Assembly: GCF_004795035.1 (NCBI RefSeq)
Contig: NZ_SSBK01000020.1
Location: 1-64,000 of the forward strand
Length of the DNA: 64,000 nt
Direction of reading: 5' to 3'
Source of the DNA: Streptomyces sp. A0958
GTDB lineage: Bacteria; Actinomycetota; Actinomycetes; Streptomycetales; Streptomycetaceae
The notes beneath the pieces were generated by a model. The model made no database searches. It had not been told where the DNA came from and worked only from the letters and a program-made list of their open reading frames with translations. Both the position numbers and the translations under genes were made by a program. This document shows positions 1 through 10,657 of the stretch, one piece after another (position 1 is the first letter of the stretch; each line of letters starts with the position of its first letter).

Positions 1-93
1 GAGATCAGCGACCACGCGGAGGTGCGCATGCTCGCCAGCGGCGGCCATCAGCGTCTCGGAACGCCATCGGTGGTGCGCGAACAGGCCGCGTGA
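1..93 (+). CDS. 3' end of an unidentified gene (partial)
   Basis: An open frame runs from base 1 to a TGA at 91-93 and gives the last 30 residues of a protein that starts outside the window. The tail is polar and shows no motif I recognise. The frame has high third-position GC, like the real genes nearby, but 30 codons are too few to name a family. It lies upstream of, and on the same strand as, the TerD-like gene, with about 245 bases between them in which I see no gene. Confidence 0.4.
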   Translation, partial: EISDHAEVRMLASGGHQRLGTPSVVREQAA

Positions 94-338
94 AACGGCC
101 GAGAACCCCATTACCGCCCCCGGGGCGCGGCAGCTCGACACCGAGCCGCCGCGCCCCGGGCCGTTGGGGGCGGAAAGCGCCGGTATCACGAGGACACGCG
201 TCCGTACATCGTGCCGAGGCAGGACAATCCGACCTTGCGCGTCCCACACTTGGTCGAAATTTTGCCCCTGGTGGACGGCTCCGGGAGGACACCAGGCAGA
301 CTCACCCTGTAGGAATCTCGCCACGAAGAGGATCACGC

Positions 339-923
339 ATGATCACGTTGAACAAGGAAGACGGCCCGGCGGATCTGGACGGGGTCACCCACCTGTCCAT
401 CGGCGTCTCCTGGGACCCCACCGTCGGCAGCAGTGGCGGGCTGATGGGGAAGATCCGGCAGAAGAAGGGCACGGACCTCGACCTCATCGCCATCGCGATG
501 CAGGGCGCGGACCCGGTCCGGCTGGCCGGCCTGGACTCCCTGGACCCGCTGGGCAACGGCTCGCTGATCCACAGCGGTGACAACCAGACCGGGAAGGGCG
601 ACGGCGACGACGAGACGGTCACCGTCGACTTCGCCAAGGTGCCGCCGAACGTCACGGCGATCGTCTTCATCGCCGCCGCGTACAAGAAGGGCAGCGCCTT
701 CCAGAACGCGCGCAACATCAGCTTCAAGGTGTACGACGCCACGGGCGGCAGCAGCCAGCAGGTCGCCGACATCTGGCCGAGCCTGCTCACCACCGACAAC
801 GGCTGCGCCGTGGCGAAGGCCATGCGGGTCGGTGCCGGCTGGAAGCTCCAGGTGATCAACGAGACGGGCAAGATCAAGCAGGGCGACGAGCACGCCCTGA
901 TGCGTTTCGCGATCAGCAAGTAA
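339..923 (+). CDS. TerD-family stress/tellurium-resistance protein
   Basis: This 194-residue protein has the usual length and layout of the TerD/CABP family, a calcium-binding beta-sandwich fold linked to tellurite resistance and general stress in streptomycetes. It opens with a beta-strand-rich segment containing LSIGVSWDP, and the acidic loop around SGDNQTGKGDGDDE is the family's calcium-binding signature. The C-terminal half carries the conserved NARNISFKVYD segment. I chose the ATG at 339 because it begins the conserved domain; the longer frame from base 90 has no homologous N-terminus. No partner ter genes are visible, so it appears monocistronic. The next gene is convergent. The fold assignment is secure; the physiological role is inferred from the family. 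Confidence 0.9.
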   Translation: MITLNKEDGPADLDGVTHLSIGVSWDPTVGSSGGLMGKIRQKKGTDLDLIAIAMQGADPVRLAGLDSLDPLGNGSLIHSGDNQTGKGDGDDETVTVDFAKVPPNVTAIVFIAAAYKKGSAFQNARNISFKVYDATGGSSQQVADIWPSLLTTDNGCAVAKAMRVGAGWKLQVINETGKIKQGDEHALMRFAISK

Positions 924-972
924 CACGCGGCGGGGGTCACGCACAGCGCAGCCCCGGCCCGTGGGCGCCCGG

Positions 973-1854
973 TCAGTCGACCCGGCGCGCGCGGGCCGGG
1001 GCCGTCGCGTTCCCGGAGGCGAGCGGCGAGCGCGCCAGCTCCACGCACCCCGCCGCGATCAGCCCGAGGGCCAGCAGTTCGGGGAGCACCCACCAGCCGG
1101 TGCGCAGCTCCTCGCCGAACAGGGTCACCCCGTACAGGACGCTGATCAGGGCGTCGCCCAGGGTCAGACACGGCTGCACGGCGACGAGCGTGCCCGCCTG
1201 AAGCGCGTTCTGCAGGAGGAACAGGGCGCCGACGCCCGCCACCGCGGTGGCGTACAGCTGCCAGGACGTGAAGAGGGCCCCGGCGCCGCCCCCGCCGTCG
1301 AGCCGTGCCATGGCGTCCTTCATCAGCGCGGCGGTGAGCGCGTAGGCGCAGGCGGCGGCCGTGGCCAGCAGGGCGGCCCGGACATTGCCCCGGGTGGCCA
1401 GCCCACCGGCGATCAGCAGCGTCTCGAACACGCCCGTCAGGATCAGCGCGGGCACCCACCCGGCCCCGTGCACCGCGTCGCTGCCGCCGCCCGGCGCCGC
1501 CGACGCCATGCCGAGGGCCAGCCCCACCGTCACGGCCGCCACCCCGAGCCACACCGACCGGGGCAGCCGCACCCGCATCATGAAGCCGGCCAGCAGCAGC
1601 GTCGCCGGAAGCTCGATCACGAAGATCGGCTGGACCACCGCGATCGGGCCCGTGGCCAGCGCCGCCGCCTGGCAGACGGCGGCGACGATCACCAGGGCGA
1701 TCCCCGCGAGCCACACCTTCTGGCGCAGCAGATGGCCGATCAGCGCCACCCGCATGGCCTCGGTGTGCGGGACCTCCAGGGCGGCGCGGCGCTGGAAGAC
1801 GGAGGCGGAGCCGTTGCTGAGGGCGGTCAGAACGGCGAACAGGACGGCGATCAC
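973..1854 (-). CDS. DMT-superfamily (EamA-like) membrane transporter
   Basis: A 293-residue integral membrane protein with nine to ten hydrophobic segments spread over its length, as in the drug/metabolite transporter superfamily. It opens with a hydrophobic helix (VIAVLFAVLTALSNGSASVF) and repeats the pattern in the second half, consistent with the duplicated five-helix EamA architecture. I place the start at a GTG at 1854, where the membrane domain begins. Longer frames read through a 17-bp direct repeat upstream that gives low-complexity peptide and is unlikely to be translated. The substrate cannot be read from the sequence. It is divergent from the winged-helix gene at 2010 and convergent with the TerD-like gene. 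Confidence 0.8.
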   Translation of the reverse strand: MIAVLFAVLTALSNGSASVFQRRAALEVPHTEAMRVALIGHLLRQKVWLAGIALVIVAAVCQAAALATGPIAVVQPIFVIELPATLLLAGFMMRVRLPRSVWLGVAAVTVGLALGMASAAPGGGSDAVHGAGWVPALILTGVFETLLIAGGLATRGNVRAALLATAAACAYALTAALMKDAMARLDGGGGAGALFTSWQLYATAVAGVGALFLLQNALQAGTLVAVQPCLTLGDALISVLYGVTLFGEELRTGWWVLPELLALGLIAAGCVELARSPLASGNATAPARARRVD

Positions 1855-1914
1855 CGGTCCATCATGCGGGCGGCCCCAGCCCGAACCCGGCTTCCTCCCG
1901 CCGACGGCATGGCG

Positions 1915-1955
1915 CCCCTTCCGGGCCGAGGTCATGGCCCCCTTCCGGGCCGAGG
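1915..1955. repeat. Two-copy 17-bp direct repeat in a divergent intergenic region
   Basis: CCCCTTCCGGGCCGAGG occurs at 1915-1931 and again at 1939-1955 (24-bp period). It lies between the divergent transporter and winged-helix genes, so it could be a tandem regulatory site or a simple slippage duplication. No regulator gene for it is evident. Confidence 0.6.
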
Positions 1956-2009
1956 CCATCGAGGTCATCAGGAAAGGACCCGACCGCATGGCGGCGTAGC
2001 GTGCCGTCC

Positions 2010-3170
2010 ATGGCCGCGAACACGAAGCCCCCAGCAGGCGCCGCACCCGTCCCCGTGCTCTCGCCCAGGGCCCTGGGACGGGCGACCCTGGAGCGCCAGC
2101 TCCTGCTGCGCCGGGCGGCGATGAACGCGAAGGACGCCGTCGCCCACCTCGTCGGCCTCCAGGCACAGAACACCAAACCGCCGTACTACCAGCTCCTGGC
2201 GCGGCTGGAGGGGTTCCGGCCGGCCGAGCTGGCCGAGCTGATGGAGTCGCGCGAGGTCGCGCGCATCGTCACCCTGCGCTCCACCATCCACACCCACACC
2301 GCCGACGACGCGCTGACCCTGCGCCCCCTGATGCAGCCCGCCTGCGACCGGGAGCTCGGCGTCTTCCGCAAGCGGCTCACCGGCGTGGACCCGGACCGCC
2401 TGCGCGAGCTGAGCAGGGCGTACGTCGAGGAGACGCCCCGCACCCCGAAGGAGATCCGCGAGCGGCTGCGCACCGAGTGGCCCGACGCCGACCCGCGGGC
2501 CCTGAGCACCGCCGCACGCTGTCTGCTGCCGCTGGTCCAGGTCACCCCGCGCGGCGTCTGGGGCCGCAGCGGCGGCGTCGCGCTGACCACCGCCGAGCAC
2601 TGGCTCGGCCGGGCGGCCGAGGCGGCGCCCGGCCTCGACGCGGCCGTGCCGCGCTACCTCGGCGCGTTCGGCCCGGCGTCCGTGAAGGACATGCAGACCT
2701 GGGCCGGGCTGACCCGGCTGGGCGAGGTCTTCGAGCGGCTGCGGCCCCGGCTGGTCACCTTCCGCGACGAGAACGGCGTCGAACTCTTCGACCTGCCCGA
2801 CGCCCCGCGCCCCGCCGAGGACACCCCCGCCCCGCCCCGCCTCCTGCCCGAGTTCGACAACGTCCTGCTCGGCCACGCCGACCGCACCCGGGTCGTCCCG
2901 CCCCACCTCAGGGGGCTCAACGGGGTGGGCAACCAGACCTACGGCAGCGCGCTGGTGGACGGCTTCCTCGCTGCCCTCTGGCGGCTGGAGAAGACCCCGC
3001 GCGACGCACCGGCCGCCCTCACCGTGCAGGAGCTGCGCCCGCTCACCGCCGCCGAGCGCGACGCCCTGACGGACGAGGCCGCCGCCCTGCTGTCGGTGAC
3101 GGCCCCGGCCACCGCCCACGGCAACGGCTACGACATCCGCTTCGCCCGGTTCATCGACCTCGCCCGCTGA
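2010..3170 (+). CDS. Winged-helix DNA-binding protein of the AlkZ/YcaQ-like (HTH_42) family
   Basis: A 386-residue protein whose whole length resembles the HTH_42 winged-helix family, which includes the DNA glycosylases AlkZ and YcaQ that unhook crosslinked or alkylated bases. The family's Q-x-Q element is visible as GLQAQNTKPP near residue 49-58; in AlkZ the two glutamines are catalytic. The histidine-rich segment LRSTIHTHTADD follows, as usual, and the C-terminal third contains LLPEFDNVLLGHADR, also typical. The ATG at 2010 is preferred; a GTG three codons upstream (2001) is equally in frame. It is a single gene between divergent and convergent neighbours. Glycosylase activity is inferred; many Streptomyces paralogues are uncharacterised. 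Confidence 0.8.
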   Translation: MAANTKPPAGAAPVPVLSPRALGRATLERQLLLRRAAMNAKDAVAHLVGLQAQNTKPPYYQLLARLEGFRPAELAELMESREVARIVTLRSTIHTHTADDALTLRPLMQPACDRELGVFRKRLTGVDPDRLRELSRAYVEETPRTPKEIRERLRTEWPDADPRALSTAARCLLPLVQVTPRGVWGRSGGVALTTAEHWLGRAAEAAPGLDAAVPRYLGAFGPASVKDMQTWAGLTRLGEVFERLRPRLVTFRDENGVELFDLPDAPRPAEDTPAPPRLLPEFDNVLLGHADRTRVVPPHLRGLNGVGNQTYGSALVDGFLAALWRLEKTPRDAPAALTVQELRPLTAAERDALTDEAAALLSVTAPATAHGNGYDIRFARFIDLAR

Positions 3171-3194
3171 CCCCAGCGCCGCACGGGCCGTCCG

Positions 3195-4040
3195 CTACGG
3201 CAGCAGCCCCGCACGCCGGGCCGCGACGACCGCCTCAAGACGGGTGTGCGCCCCGAGCCGGCGCATCGCGGAGCGCAGATAGCCCTTCACCGTCTCCGGG
3301 CGCAGCCCCAGCCGCTCCGCCGCCACCGCGTTGGTGGCGCCCGCCGCGACACACGCCAGCACATCGACCTCGCGCGGTGCGAGCTGCACCTCCCGCGCCC
3401 CGGGCACCCGGACGCCGGTCGCCGAGGCGAGCCGCCCGCACACCGCGAGCAGCTCGTCGCGCAGCGCCGGGTCGGCGACCTTCGGCATCAGGGCGCGCAG
3501 CTCGCGGTGCGCCTCCCGGACGTCCTCCCAGGCCCCCGGCGCCGCCCCGGGGCCCGTGACCGGCTCCTGCCGGGACGCGGCCAGCAGGAGCCGCACCTCG
3601 TCCCGGACCGCCAGTGCCTGCTCCACGTCCCGGGCGGCGGCCACCGCCGCGTCGAACGTGCGGTCCCCGAGCGTGAGCGGTTCGCGCAGCGCCCCGTACA
3701 GCACGCCCCGCACCTCGCGGCGCACGACGACCGGGACGGCGACCACCGAGCGCAGGCCCTCCGCCGCGACCGCCGTGTCGTACTCGTGACTGATGTGGCG
3801 CGAGGAGCGGTAGTCGGTCACCGCGCACGGCCGGGACAGGGCCATGGACTTGCCGCCCAGGCCGCTGCCCGAGGAGATCACGAGCCCGCGCAGCGCCGTC
3901 GTCTGCGCCCCGTTCACCTCGGCGATCCTGGTGTGCCGGGTGTCGGAGAGCAGCCCGCCGAAGGCCACCGGCAGCCCGCTCGTCCGGCGCAGCCGCAGCA
4001 GCGCCGCTTGCATCTCGAACGCATCCACGGATTCCGGCAC
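3195..4040 (-). CDS. GAF-LuxR family transcriptional regulator
   Basis: A 281-residue regulator with an N-terminal GAF-like sensory region (about residues 20-150, with GLVISSGSGLGGKSMALSRP) and a C-terminal LuxR-type helix-turn-helix (about 215-275, with LAPREVDVLACVAAGATN and the recognition-helix segment RPETVKGYLRSAMRRLG). No receiver aspartate pocket is apparent, so it is not a classical response regulator. The start is a GTG at 4040 behind a GGGAGG Shine-Dalgarno. It is divergent from the acyl-CoA synthetase pair at 4176-7456, and an inverted repeat lies between them. It most likely controls that pair and possibly itself; the ligand is unknown. Confidence 0.85.
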   Translation of the reverse strand: MPESVDAFEMQAALLRLRRTSGLPVAFGGLLSDTRHTRIAEVNGAQTTALRGLVISSGSGLGGKSMALSRPCAVTDYRSSRHISHEYDTAVAAEGLRSVVAVPVVVRREVRGVLYGALREPLTLGDRTFDAAVAAARDVEQALAVRDEVRLLLAASRQEPVTGPGAAPGAWEDVREAHRELRALMPKVADPALRDELLAVCGRLASATGVRVPGAREVQLAPREVDVLACVAAGATNAVAAERLGLRPETVKGYLRSAMRRLGAHTRLEAVVAARRAGLLP

Positions 4041-4085
4041 GCTTACGCCTCCCTGTTCGGCCCCCGGTGTACGGCAGCCCCGCGA

Positions 4086-4103
4086 CACCCCCATCCGGGG
4101 GTG
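4086..4103. promoter_or_regulatory. Inverted repeat, candidate operator of the GAF-LuxR regulator
   Basis: CACCCCCATCCGGGGGTG is a perfect 7-bp inverted repeat with a 4-bp centre, located between the divergent regulator (3195-4040) and the acyl-CoA synthetase operon (4176-7456). Its position suggests shared control of both directions. Binding by the LuxR protein is an inference. Confidence 0.5.
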
Positions 4104-4175
4104 GTGAGACCTGGGTCACTGTTTACATCATGTGAGGACCGAAGAGACCGGCCGGGTCGGCAACGAGGAGGGCAC

Positions 4176-5852
4176 ATGCCGGAAACGAGTGCGACGGAGA
4201 CGTTCCGGGCCGCCCGGGACTTCCTGCTCCGGCACCGCGAGGACTACACCGCGGCCTACGAAGGCTTCCGCTGGCCCCGCGAGGACCACTTCAACTGGGC
4301 GCTCGACTGGTTCGACGTCATCGCCCGGGACAACGACCGCACCGCCCTGCACATCGTGGAGGAGGACGGCGGGCGCACCGAGATGTCGTTCGCCGAGATG
4401 TCCGCCCGCTCCAACCAGGCTGCGAACTGGCTGCGCGCCCAAGGAGTGCGCGAGGGCGACCGCATCCTCGTCATGCTCGGCAACCAGGTCGAGCTGTGGG
4501 AGACCGCGCTCGCCGCGATGAAGCTGCGGGCCGTCGTCATCCCGGCGACCCCGCTGCTCGGCCCCGTCGACCTGCGCGACCGGGTCGAGCGCGGCCGGGT
4601 CCGGCACGTGCTGGCCCGGGACGCCGACACCGCGAAGTTCGACGAGGTGCCCGGCGGCTACACCCGCATCTGCGTCGGCGAGGAGACCGAGGACTGGCTC
4701 TCCTACGCGGGGGCCGACGAGGCGCCGCGTACGTTCACCGCGGACCGCGAGACCGACGCCGACGAACCGCTGATGCTCTACTTCACCTCGGGCACGACCG
4801 CCAGCCCCAAGCTCGTCGAGCACACCCACGTCTCCTACCCCGTGGGCCACCTGGCGACGATGTACTGGATCGGGCTCAAGCCCGGCGACGTCCACCTCAA
4901 CATCTCCTCGCCCGGCTGGGCCAAGCACGCCTGGTCCAACCTCTTCGCCCCCTGGAGCGCCGAGGCGACCGTCTTCATCTTCAACTACACCCGGTTCGAC
5001 GCGGGCCGGCTGATGGCCGAGATGGACCGCTCCGGCATCACCAGCTTCTGCGCCCCGCCGACCGTGTGGCGCATGCTCATCCAGGCCGACCTGTCCCAGC
5101 TGAAGACCCCGCCGCGCGAGGTCGTCGCGGCGGGCGAACCGCTCAACCCCGAGGTCATCGAGGCGGTCCGGCGCTCCTGGGGCGTCACCATCCGCGACGG
5201 CTTCGGCCAGACGGAGACCGCCGTGCAGGTCGCCAACAGCCCGGGCCAGGTCCTCAAGGCCGGCTCGATGGGGCGGCCCAGCCCGGGCTACAAGGTGGTC
5301 CTGCTCGACCCGGTGAGCGGGGAGCCCGGCGCGGTCGAGGGCGAGATCTCCCTCGACCTGTCGACGCACCCCGTGGGCCTGATGACCGGCTACCACGGCG
5401 ACCCCGAGCGCACGGCCGAGGCGATGGCCGGCGGGTACTACCGCACCGGTGACATCGGCTCCCGCGACCAGGACGGCTACATCACCTACGTCGGCCGCGC
5501 CGACGACGTCTTCAAGGCCTCCGACTACAAGATCTCCCCGTTCGAGCTGGAGAGCGCCCTGCTGGAGCACGAGGCGGTCGTCGAGGCCGCAGTCGTCCCC
5601 GCACCCGACGAGGTACGCCTCTCCGTACCGAAGGCGTACGTGGTGCTCGCCGACGGCTGGGAGCCGGGGCCCGAGACCGCCAAGGTGCTGTTCGCCCACT
5701 CCCGGGCGGTCCTCGCCCCGTACAAGCGCATCCGGCGGCTGGAGTTCGCCGAGCTGCCCAAGACCGTGTCCGGCAAGATCCGCCGTATCGAGCTGCGCGA
5801 GCGCACCGCCCGGGGCACCGGAACCGAGTACGCCGAGGGGGACCTGGCATGA
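4176..5852 (+). CDS. AMP-dependent acyl-CoA synthetase
   Basis: A 558-residue ANL-superfamily enzyme that activates a carboxylic acid as acyl-adenylate and transfers it to CoA. The AMP-binding P-loop is YFTSGTTASPK at about residue 202, followed by the adenylation motifs GFGQTET, YYRTGDIG and GRADDVFKASDYKISPFE. The C-terminal PKTVSGKIRR carries the catalytic lysine of the thioester-forming conformation. The segment SSPGWAKHAWSNLFAPW resembles acetyl/medium-chain-type synthetases rather than long-chain FadD. The ATG at 4176 has GAGGAGGGC upstream. Its stop overlaps the next synthetase by 4 bp (ATGA), so the two are co-translated. Substrate not determined. Confidence 0.9.
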   Translation: MPETSATETFRAARDFLLRHREDYTAAYEGFRWPREDHFNWALDWFDVIARDNDRTALHIVEEDGGRTEMSFAEMSARSNQAANWLRAQGVREGDRILVMLGNQVELWETALAAMKLRAVVIPATPLLGPVDLRDRVERGRVRHVLARDADTAKFDEVPGGYTRICVGEETEDWLSYAGADEAPRTFTADRETDADEPLMLYFTSGTTASPKLVEHTHVSYPVGHLATMYWIGLKPGDVHLNISSPGWAKHAWSNLFAPWSAEATVFIFNYTRFDAGRLMAEMDRSGITSFCAPPTVWRMLIQADLSQLKTPPREVVAAGEPLNPEVIEAVRRSWGVTIRDGFGQTETAVQVANSPGQVLKAGSMGRPSPGYKVVLLDPVSGEPGAVEGEISLDLSTHPVGLMTGYHGDPERTAEAMAGGYYRTGDIGSRDQDGYITYVGRADDVFKASDYKISPFELESALLEHEAVVEAAVVPAPDEVRLSVPKAYVVLADGWEPGPETAKVLFAHSRAVLAPYKRIRRLEFAELPKTVSGKIRRIELRERTARGTGTEYAEGDLA

Positions 5853-7456
5853 CGGAGCTTTCCTACGCACACGGCACGGGCACCACAGCCCTGCTCGGCG
5901 ACACCATCGGACGCAACCTGGACCGGGCGGTCGAGGCCTGGCCGGAGCGCGAGGCGCTGGTCGACGTACCGTCCGGGCGGCGCTGGACGTACGCCGGGTT
6001 CGGGGCGGCCGTGGACGAGCTGGCACGGGCGCTGATGGCGTCGGGCGTGGCCAAGGGGGACCGGGTCGGCATCTGGGCGGTCAACTGCCCCGAGTGGGTG
6101 CTCGTCCAGTACGCAACCGCCCGCATCGGCGCCGTCATGGTCAACATCAACCCCGCCTACCGGGCGCACGAGCTGGAGTACGTGCTGAAGCAGGCCGGGA
6201 TCTCCCTCCTGGCCGCCTCCCTCTCGCACCGCACCAGCGACTACCGGGCCCTGGTGGACGAGGTCCGCGCGAACTGCCCCGCCCTGCGCGCCGTGCACTA
6301 CATCGGGGACGGCTCCTGGGACGAACTGGTCGCCGTAGCCCACGAGGTGACGCCCGATCAGCTGGCCGCCCGTGAGGCGGAGCTGTCCTGCGACGACCCG
6401 ATCAACATCCAGTACACCTCCGGCACCACCGGCTTCCCCAAGGGCGCGACCCTCTCCCACCACAACATCCTCAACAACGGCTACTTCGTCGGGGAACTGG
6501 TCGCCTACACCGAGCAGGACCGGGTCTGCCTGCCGGTGCCCTTCTACCACTGCTTCGGCATGGTGATGGGCAACCTCGGCATCACCTCGCACGGCGCCTG
6601 CATCGTGATCCCCGGCCCCTCGTTCGAACCCGCCGCCGTGCTCCGTGCCGTCCAGCGGGAGCGCTGCACCTCGCTGTATGGGGTGCCCACCATGTTCATC
6701 GCCGAGCTGGGGCTCCCCGACTTCGCCTCGTACGACCTGTCCTCGCTGCGCACCGGGATCATGGCCGGGTCGCCCTGTCCGGTCGAGGTGATGAAGCGGG
6801 TCGTGGCCGAGATGCACATGGAGGAGGTGTCCATCTGCTACGGCATGACGGAGACCTCCCCGGTCTCCACCCAGACCCGCCGCGACGACGACCTGGAGCG
6901 CCGCACCGGCACGGTCGGCCGCGTGATGCCGCACATCGAGGTCAAGGTGGTCGACCCGGCGACCGGGGTGACGCTGGAGCGCGGGATGTCGGGCGAGCTG
7001 TGCACCCGGGGCTACAGCGTGATGCTCGGCTACTGGGACCAGCCCGACCGCACCGCCGAGGCGATCGACGCGGGGCGCTGGATGCACACCGGGGACCTCG
7101 CGGTGATGCGCGAGGACGGTTACGTGCAGATCGTCGGCCGCATCAAGGACGTGATCATCCGGGGCGGCGAGAACGTCTATCCGCGTGAGATCGAGGAGTT
7201 CCTCTACCGCCACCCCAAGATCGCCGATGTGCAGGTGGTGGGCGTGCCGGACGAGCACTACGGCGAAGAGGTGCTGGCCTGCGTCATCCCCGCCGACCCC
7301 GCGGACCCCCCGGCCCTGGACGAGGTGCGGGAGTTCTGCGACGGGCAGCTGGCGCACTACAAGGTCCCGCGCCTGCTGCAGATCCTGAAGGCCTTCCCGA
7401 TGACGGTCAGCGGCAAGGTCCGCAAGATCGAACTGCGGGAGGACTACCGGCGGTAG
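5849..7456 (+). CDS. Fatty-acyl-CoA synthetase (FadD-like AMP-binding protein)
   Basis: A 535-residue second ANL-family synthetase, translationally coupled to the preceding one by ATGA. The P-loop YTSGTTGFPKG sits at about residue 189. Downstream are CYGMTETSPVS, MHTGDLAVM and GRIKDVIIRGGENVYPREIEE, typical of fatty-acyl-CoA synthases, then the catalytic lysine in MTVSGKVRK. The P-loop is more canonical than that of its neighbour, and the two are clearly different subfamilies rather than a recent duplication. Together with the divergent GAF-LuxR regulator they form a small acid-activation operon. A role in carboxylic-acid catabolism is inferred; specific substrates are unknown. Confidence 0.9.
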   Translation: MTELSYAHGTGTTALLGDTIGRNLDRAVEAWPEREALVDVPSGRRWTYAGFGAAVDELARALMASGVAKGDRVGIWAVNCPEWVLVQYATARIGAVMVNINPAYRAHELEYVLKQAGISLLAASLSHRTSDYRALVDEVRANCPALRAVHYIGDGSWDELVAVAHEVTPDQLAAREAELSCDDPINIQYTSGTTGFPKGATLSHHNILNNGYFVGELVAYTEQDRVCLPVPFYHCFGMVMGNLGITSHGACIVIPGPSFEPAAVLRAVQRERCTSLYGVPTMFIAELGLPDFASYDLSSLRTGIMAGSPCPVEVMKRVVAEMHMEEVSICYGMTETSPVSTQTRRDDDLERRTGTVGRVMPHIEVKVVDPATGVTLERGMSGELCTRGYSVMLGYWDQPDRTAEAIDAGRWMHTGDLAVMREDGYVQIVGRIKDVIIRGGENVYPREIEEFLYRHPKIADVQVVGVPDEHYGEEVLACVIPADPADPPALDEVREFCDGQLAHYKVPRLLQILKAFPMTVSGKVRKIELREDYRR

Positions 7457-7475
7457 CGCGCTGCGAGGGGCGCTG

Positions 7476-7706
7476 TCAGGCGGCTTCGATGACGTCGCCG
7501 GCGGCGCCCCGCGTCGCGGCGGCCCACTCGATGAGCAGCACCTCGTACGCCGCGGACTCCACGGGGGACCAGTCCTGGCCCGCACGGGCGTCCACGAGCG
7601 CCCGTATCGCCTCATTGGCCTCCAGGGCGGCGAGATGTGCCGACCGGGCCGAATGCGCGGGGGCGTACGCGGGCGCGGTAGGGGGAGTCCGTGGAGTTAA
7701 GACCAT
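7476..7706 (-). CDS. Small conserved hypothetical protein (76 aa)
   Basis: A 76-residue protein starting at an ATG at 7706 and ending at 7476. It is alanine-rich and probably helical: the central part ARSAHLAALEANEAIRALVDARAG and the C-terminal ESAAYEVLLIEWAAATRG look like amphipathic helices. I recognise no domain. It lies on the minus strand downstream of the zinc-ribbon gene, separated from it by about 150 bases, and is convergent with the synthetase operon. Coding is supported by codon bias and a compact start, but the function is unknown. Confidence 0.6.
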   Translation of the reverse strand: MVLTPRTPPTAPAYAPAHSARSAHLAALEANEAIRALVDARAGQDWSPVESAAYEVLLIEWAAATRGAAGDVIEAA

Positions 7707-7858
7707 GCGCTCCACTGTAGAGCCCGCTACTGACAAGGAACCGTGGATCGGTAGCCGTTGGCCAGAACGTGACGGATCACACGCACCGTGGCCGGGCGGT
7801 TTCTGTGAGGCACGGCACGTCGCGGCCTCTGCTCGGCCGAAAAGGCACGGGTGTGCGG

Positions 7859-8581
7859 TCAGGCTCCGGTGCTGACGAGTTCGTCCGCCGCGCCGTTCAC
7901 CGGCTGCGGGGTGCCGGTGAGATCCATGACGAACAGCGGGATGCGGAGCCCGTCCGCGCGTTCCCGGGCGTCCGGCGCGTATCCCGCCAGCGAGAAGAGG
8001 ACCCCGGACACCGAGCTGTTGAGCGCGTTGAGCCATAAGCACTCGACGTCGCGCAGGGGCGTCGGGCGGGTGGTGGCGTCGACCTGGGCGATCAGCCCGG
8101 CCGCCCGCAGGTCGATGCGGGACGCGGGACGGGTCGCCGGCTGCGTGACCTCGCGGAAGCCCAGCCACGTCAGATAGAGCGCCGCCGCGCCGACCGCGTC
8201 GCGCGCGGTGCGGATCGTCAGCGGGCGGAACGCCGGCCGCGGGGCCGCCGCGGTGCGCGGCAGCGGTATGTGTGCGGGCCGCACCGGCCGGGCCGGGGCC
8301 CCCGCCGCCCGCCCGGCGGACGCCACGGGCCGGACCGGCACCCGCAGCACCGCCCCGCACGGGCAGCACAGCTCCGGCTGCGGCCACTGGTCGTGCCGCC
8401 CGCAGCCCCGGCAGCGCACCGTGACCCAGTCGTCGTTCCAGGTGCGGTGGGTGATGGGGATGACGGGCGCGCCGCGCAGCAGCGGCGGGGCGGTCGGCGC
8501 CCCGCACGGGCACGGGTAGACGGGCGTCACGTACGCGTGGTCGCGGCGGCAGGCCGGGCACCGTACCGGCACTGAATCCAC
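7859..8581 (-). CDS. Zinc-ribbon protein with a degenerate Mrr/PD-(D/E)XK-like C-terminal domain
   Basis: A 240-residue protein with an N-terminal array of CxxC pairs (VRCPACRRDH, YPCPCGAPT, VRCRGCGRHD, LCCPCGAVL), consistent with two zinc ribbons. A Pro/Ala/Arg linker leads to a C-terminal domain of about 110 residues. That domain (SRIDLRAAGLIAQVDATT ... GVLFSLAGYAPDARERADG ... IPLFVMDL) follows the Mrr_cat pattern of a beta-strand aspartate, a Q-V-x catalytic strand and a late gxftxxA segment. The strand that should carry the catalytic lysine reads QVDATT, so a nuclease would be inactive. I start at GTG 8581 because GGAAGGGAG lies about 8 bases upstream and the cysteines begin there. Function unknown. 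Confidence 0.65.
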   Translation of the reverse strand: MDSVPVRCPACRRDHAYVTPVYPCPCGAPTAPPLLRGAPVIPITHRTWNDDWVTVRCRGCGRHDQWPQPELCCPCGAVLRVPVRPVASAGRAAGAPARPVRPAHIPLPRTAAAPRPAFRPLTIRTARDAVGAAALYLTWLGFREVTQPATRPASRIDLRAAGLIAQVDATTRPTPLRDVECLWLNALNSSVSGVLFSLAGYAPDARERADGLRIPLFVMDLTGTPQPVNGAADELVSTGA

Positions 8582-8773
8582 CCTGGGCTCCCTTCCGGAC
8601 CGCGCGGACGCGGCCGGGCCCGCGTACCGGGCCGGCTCCGTTCCGTACCCCCATGCTCCATCAAGAGTGACCCCCGGGGGAGTCACTTGCGGCACTTCGC
8701 GCCACTGTCCGCGCGGCCGTTCGCCCCCGGGGCCGCCTCCCTTGACGGCGGTCCGGGCGCACTTTAAATTGAC

Positions 8774-8809
8774 TTCCGTATAACAGAATCCATCTTCCGT
8801 AATACGGAA
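8774..8809. promoter_or_regulatory. Paired palindromic operator upstream of gcl (AllR/IclR-type)
   Basis: Two 15-bp sites, TTCCGTATAACAGAA (8774-8788) and TTCCGTAATACGGAA (8795-8809, a perfect palindrome), lie 21 bp apart centre to centre, about 65-95 bases before the gcl start. The same pair with the same spacing occurs upstream of hyi (35888-35923), so one repressor probably controls both. In Streptomyces the allantoin-pathway regulator AllR (IclR family) is the likely candidate; that link is inferred from gene content. Confidence 0.75.
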
Positions 8810-8870
8810 TTGGTGCTCTCAGGCGGCGCGACAGAGCCCGACTCCACCCAGGTCCGAGCAGGAGCACTCA

Positions 8871-10655
<1,785 letters not shown>

Positions 10656-10657
10656 CA

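Noticed and set aside
5..292. Minus-strand 95-codon frame at the left edge
   Set aside because: Arg/Pro-rich, no ribosome-binding site and no family resemblance; overlaps the plus-strand gene end and is probably spurious.
1855..2000. Upstream extension of the DMT transporter through the direct repeats
   Set aside because: The added peptide is a duplicated low-complexity MTSARKG segment with no family match; the membrane domain starts at the GTG at 1854.
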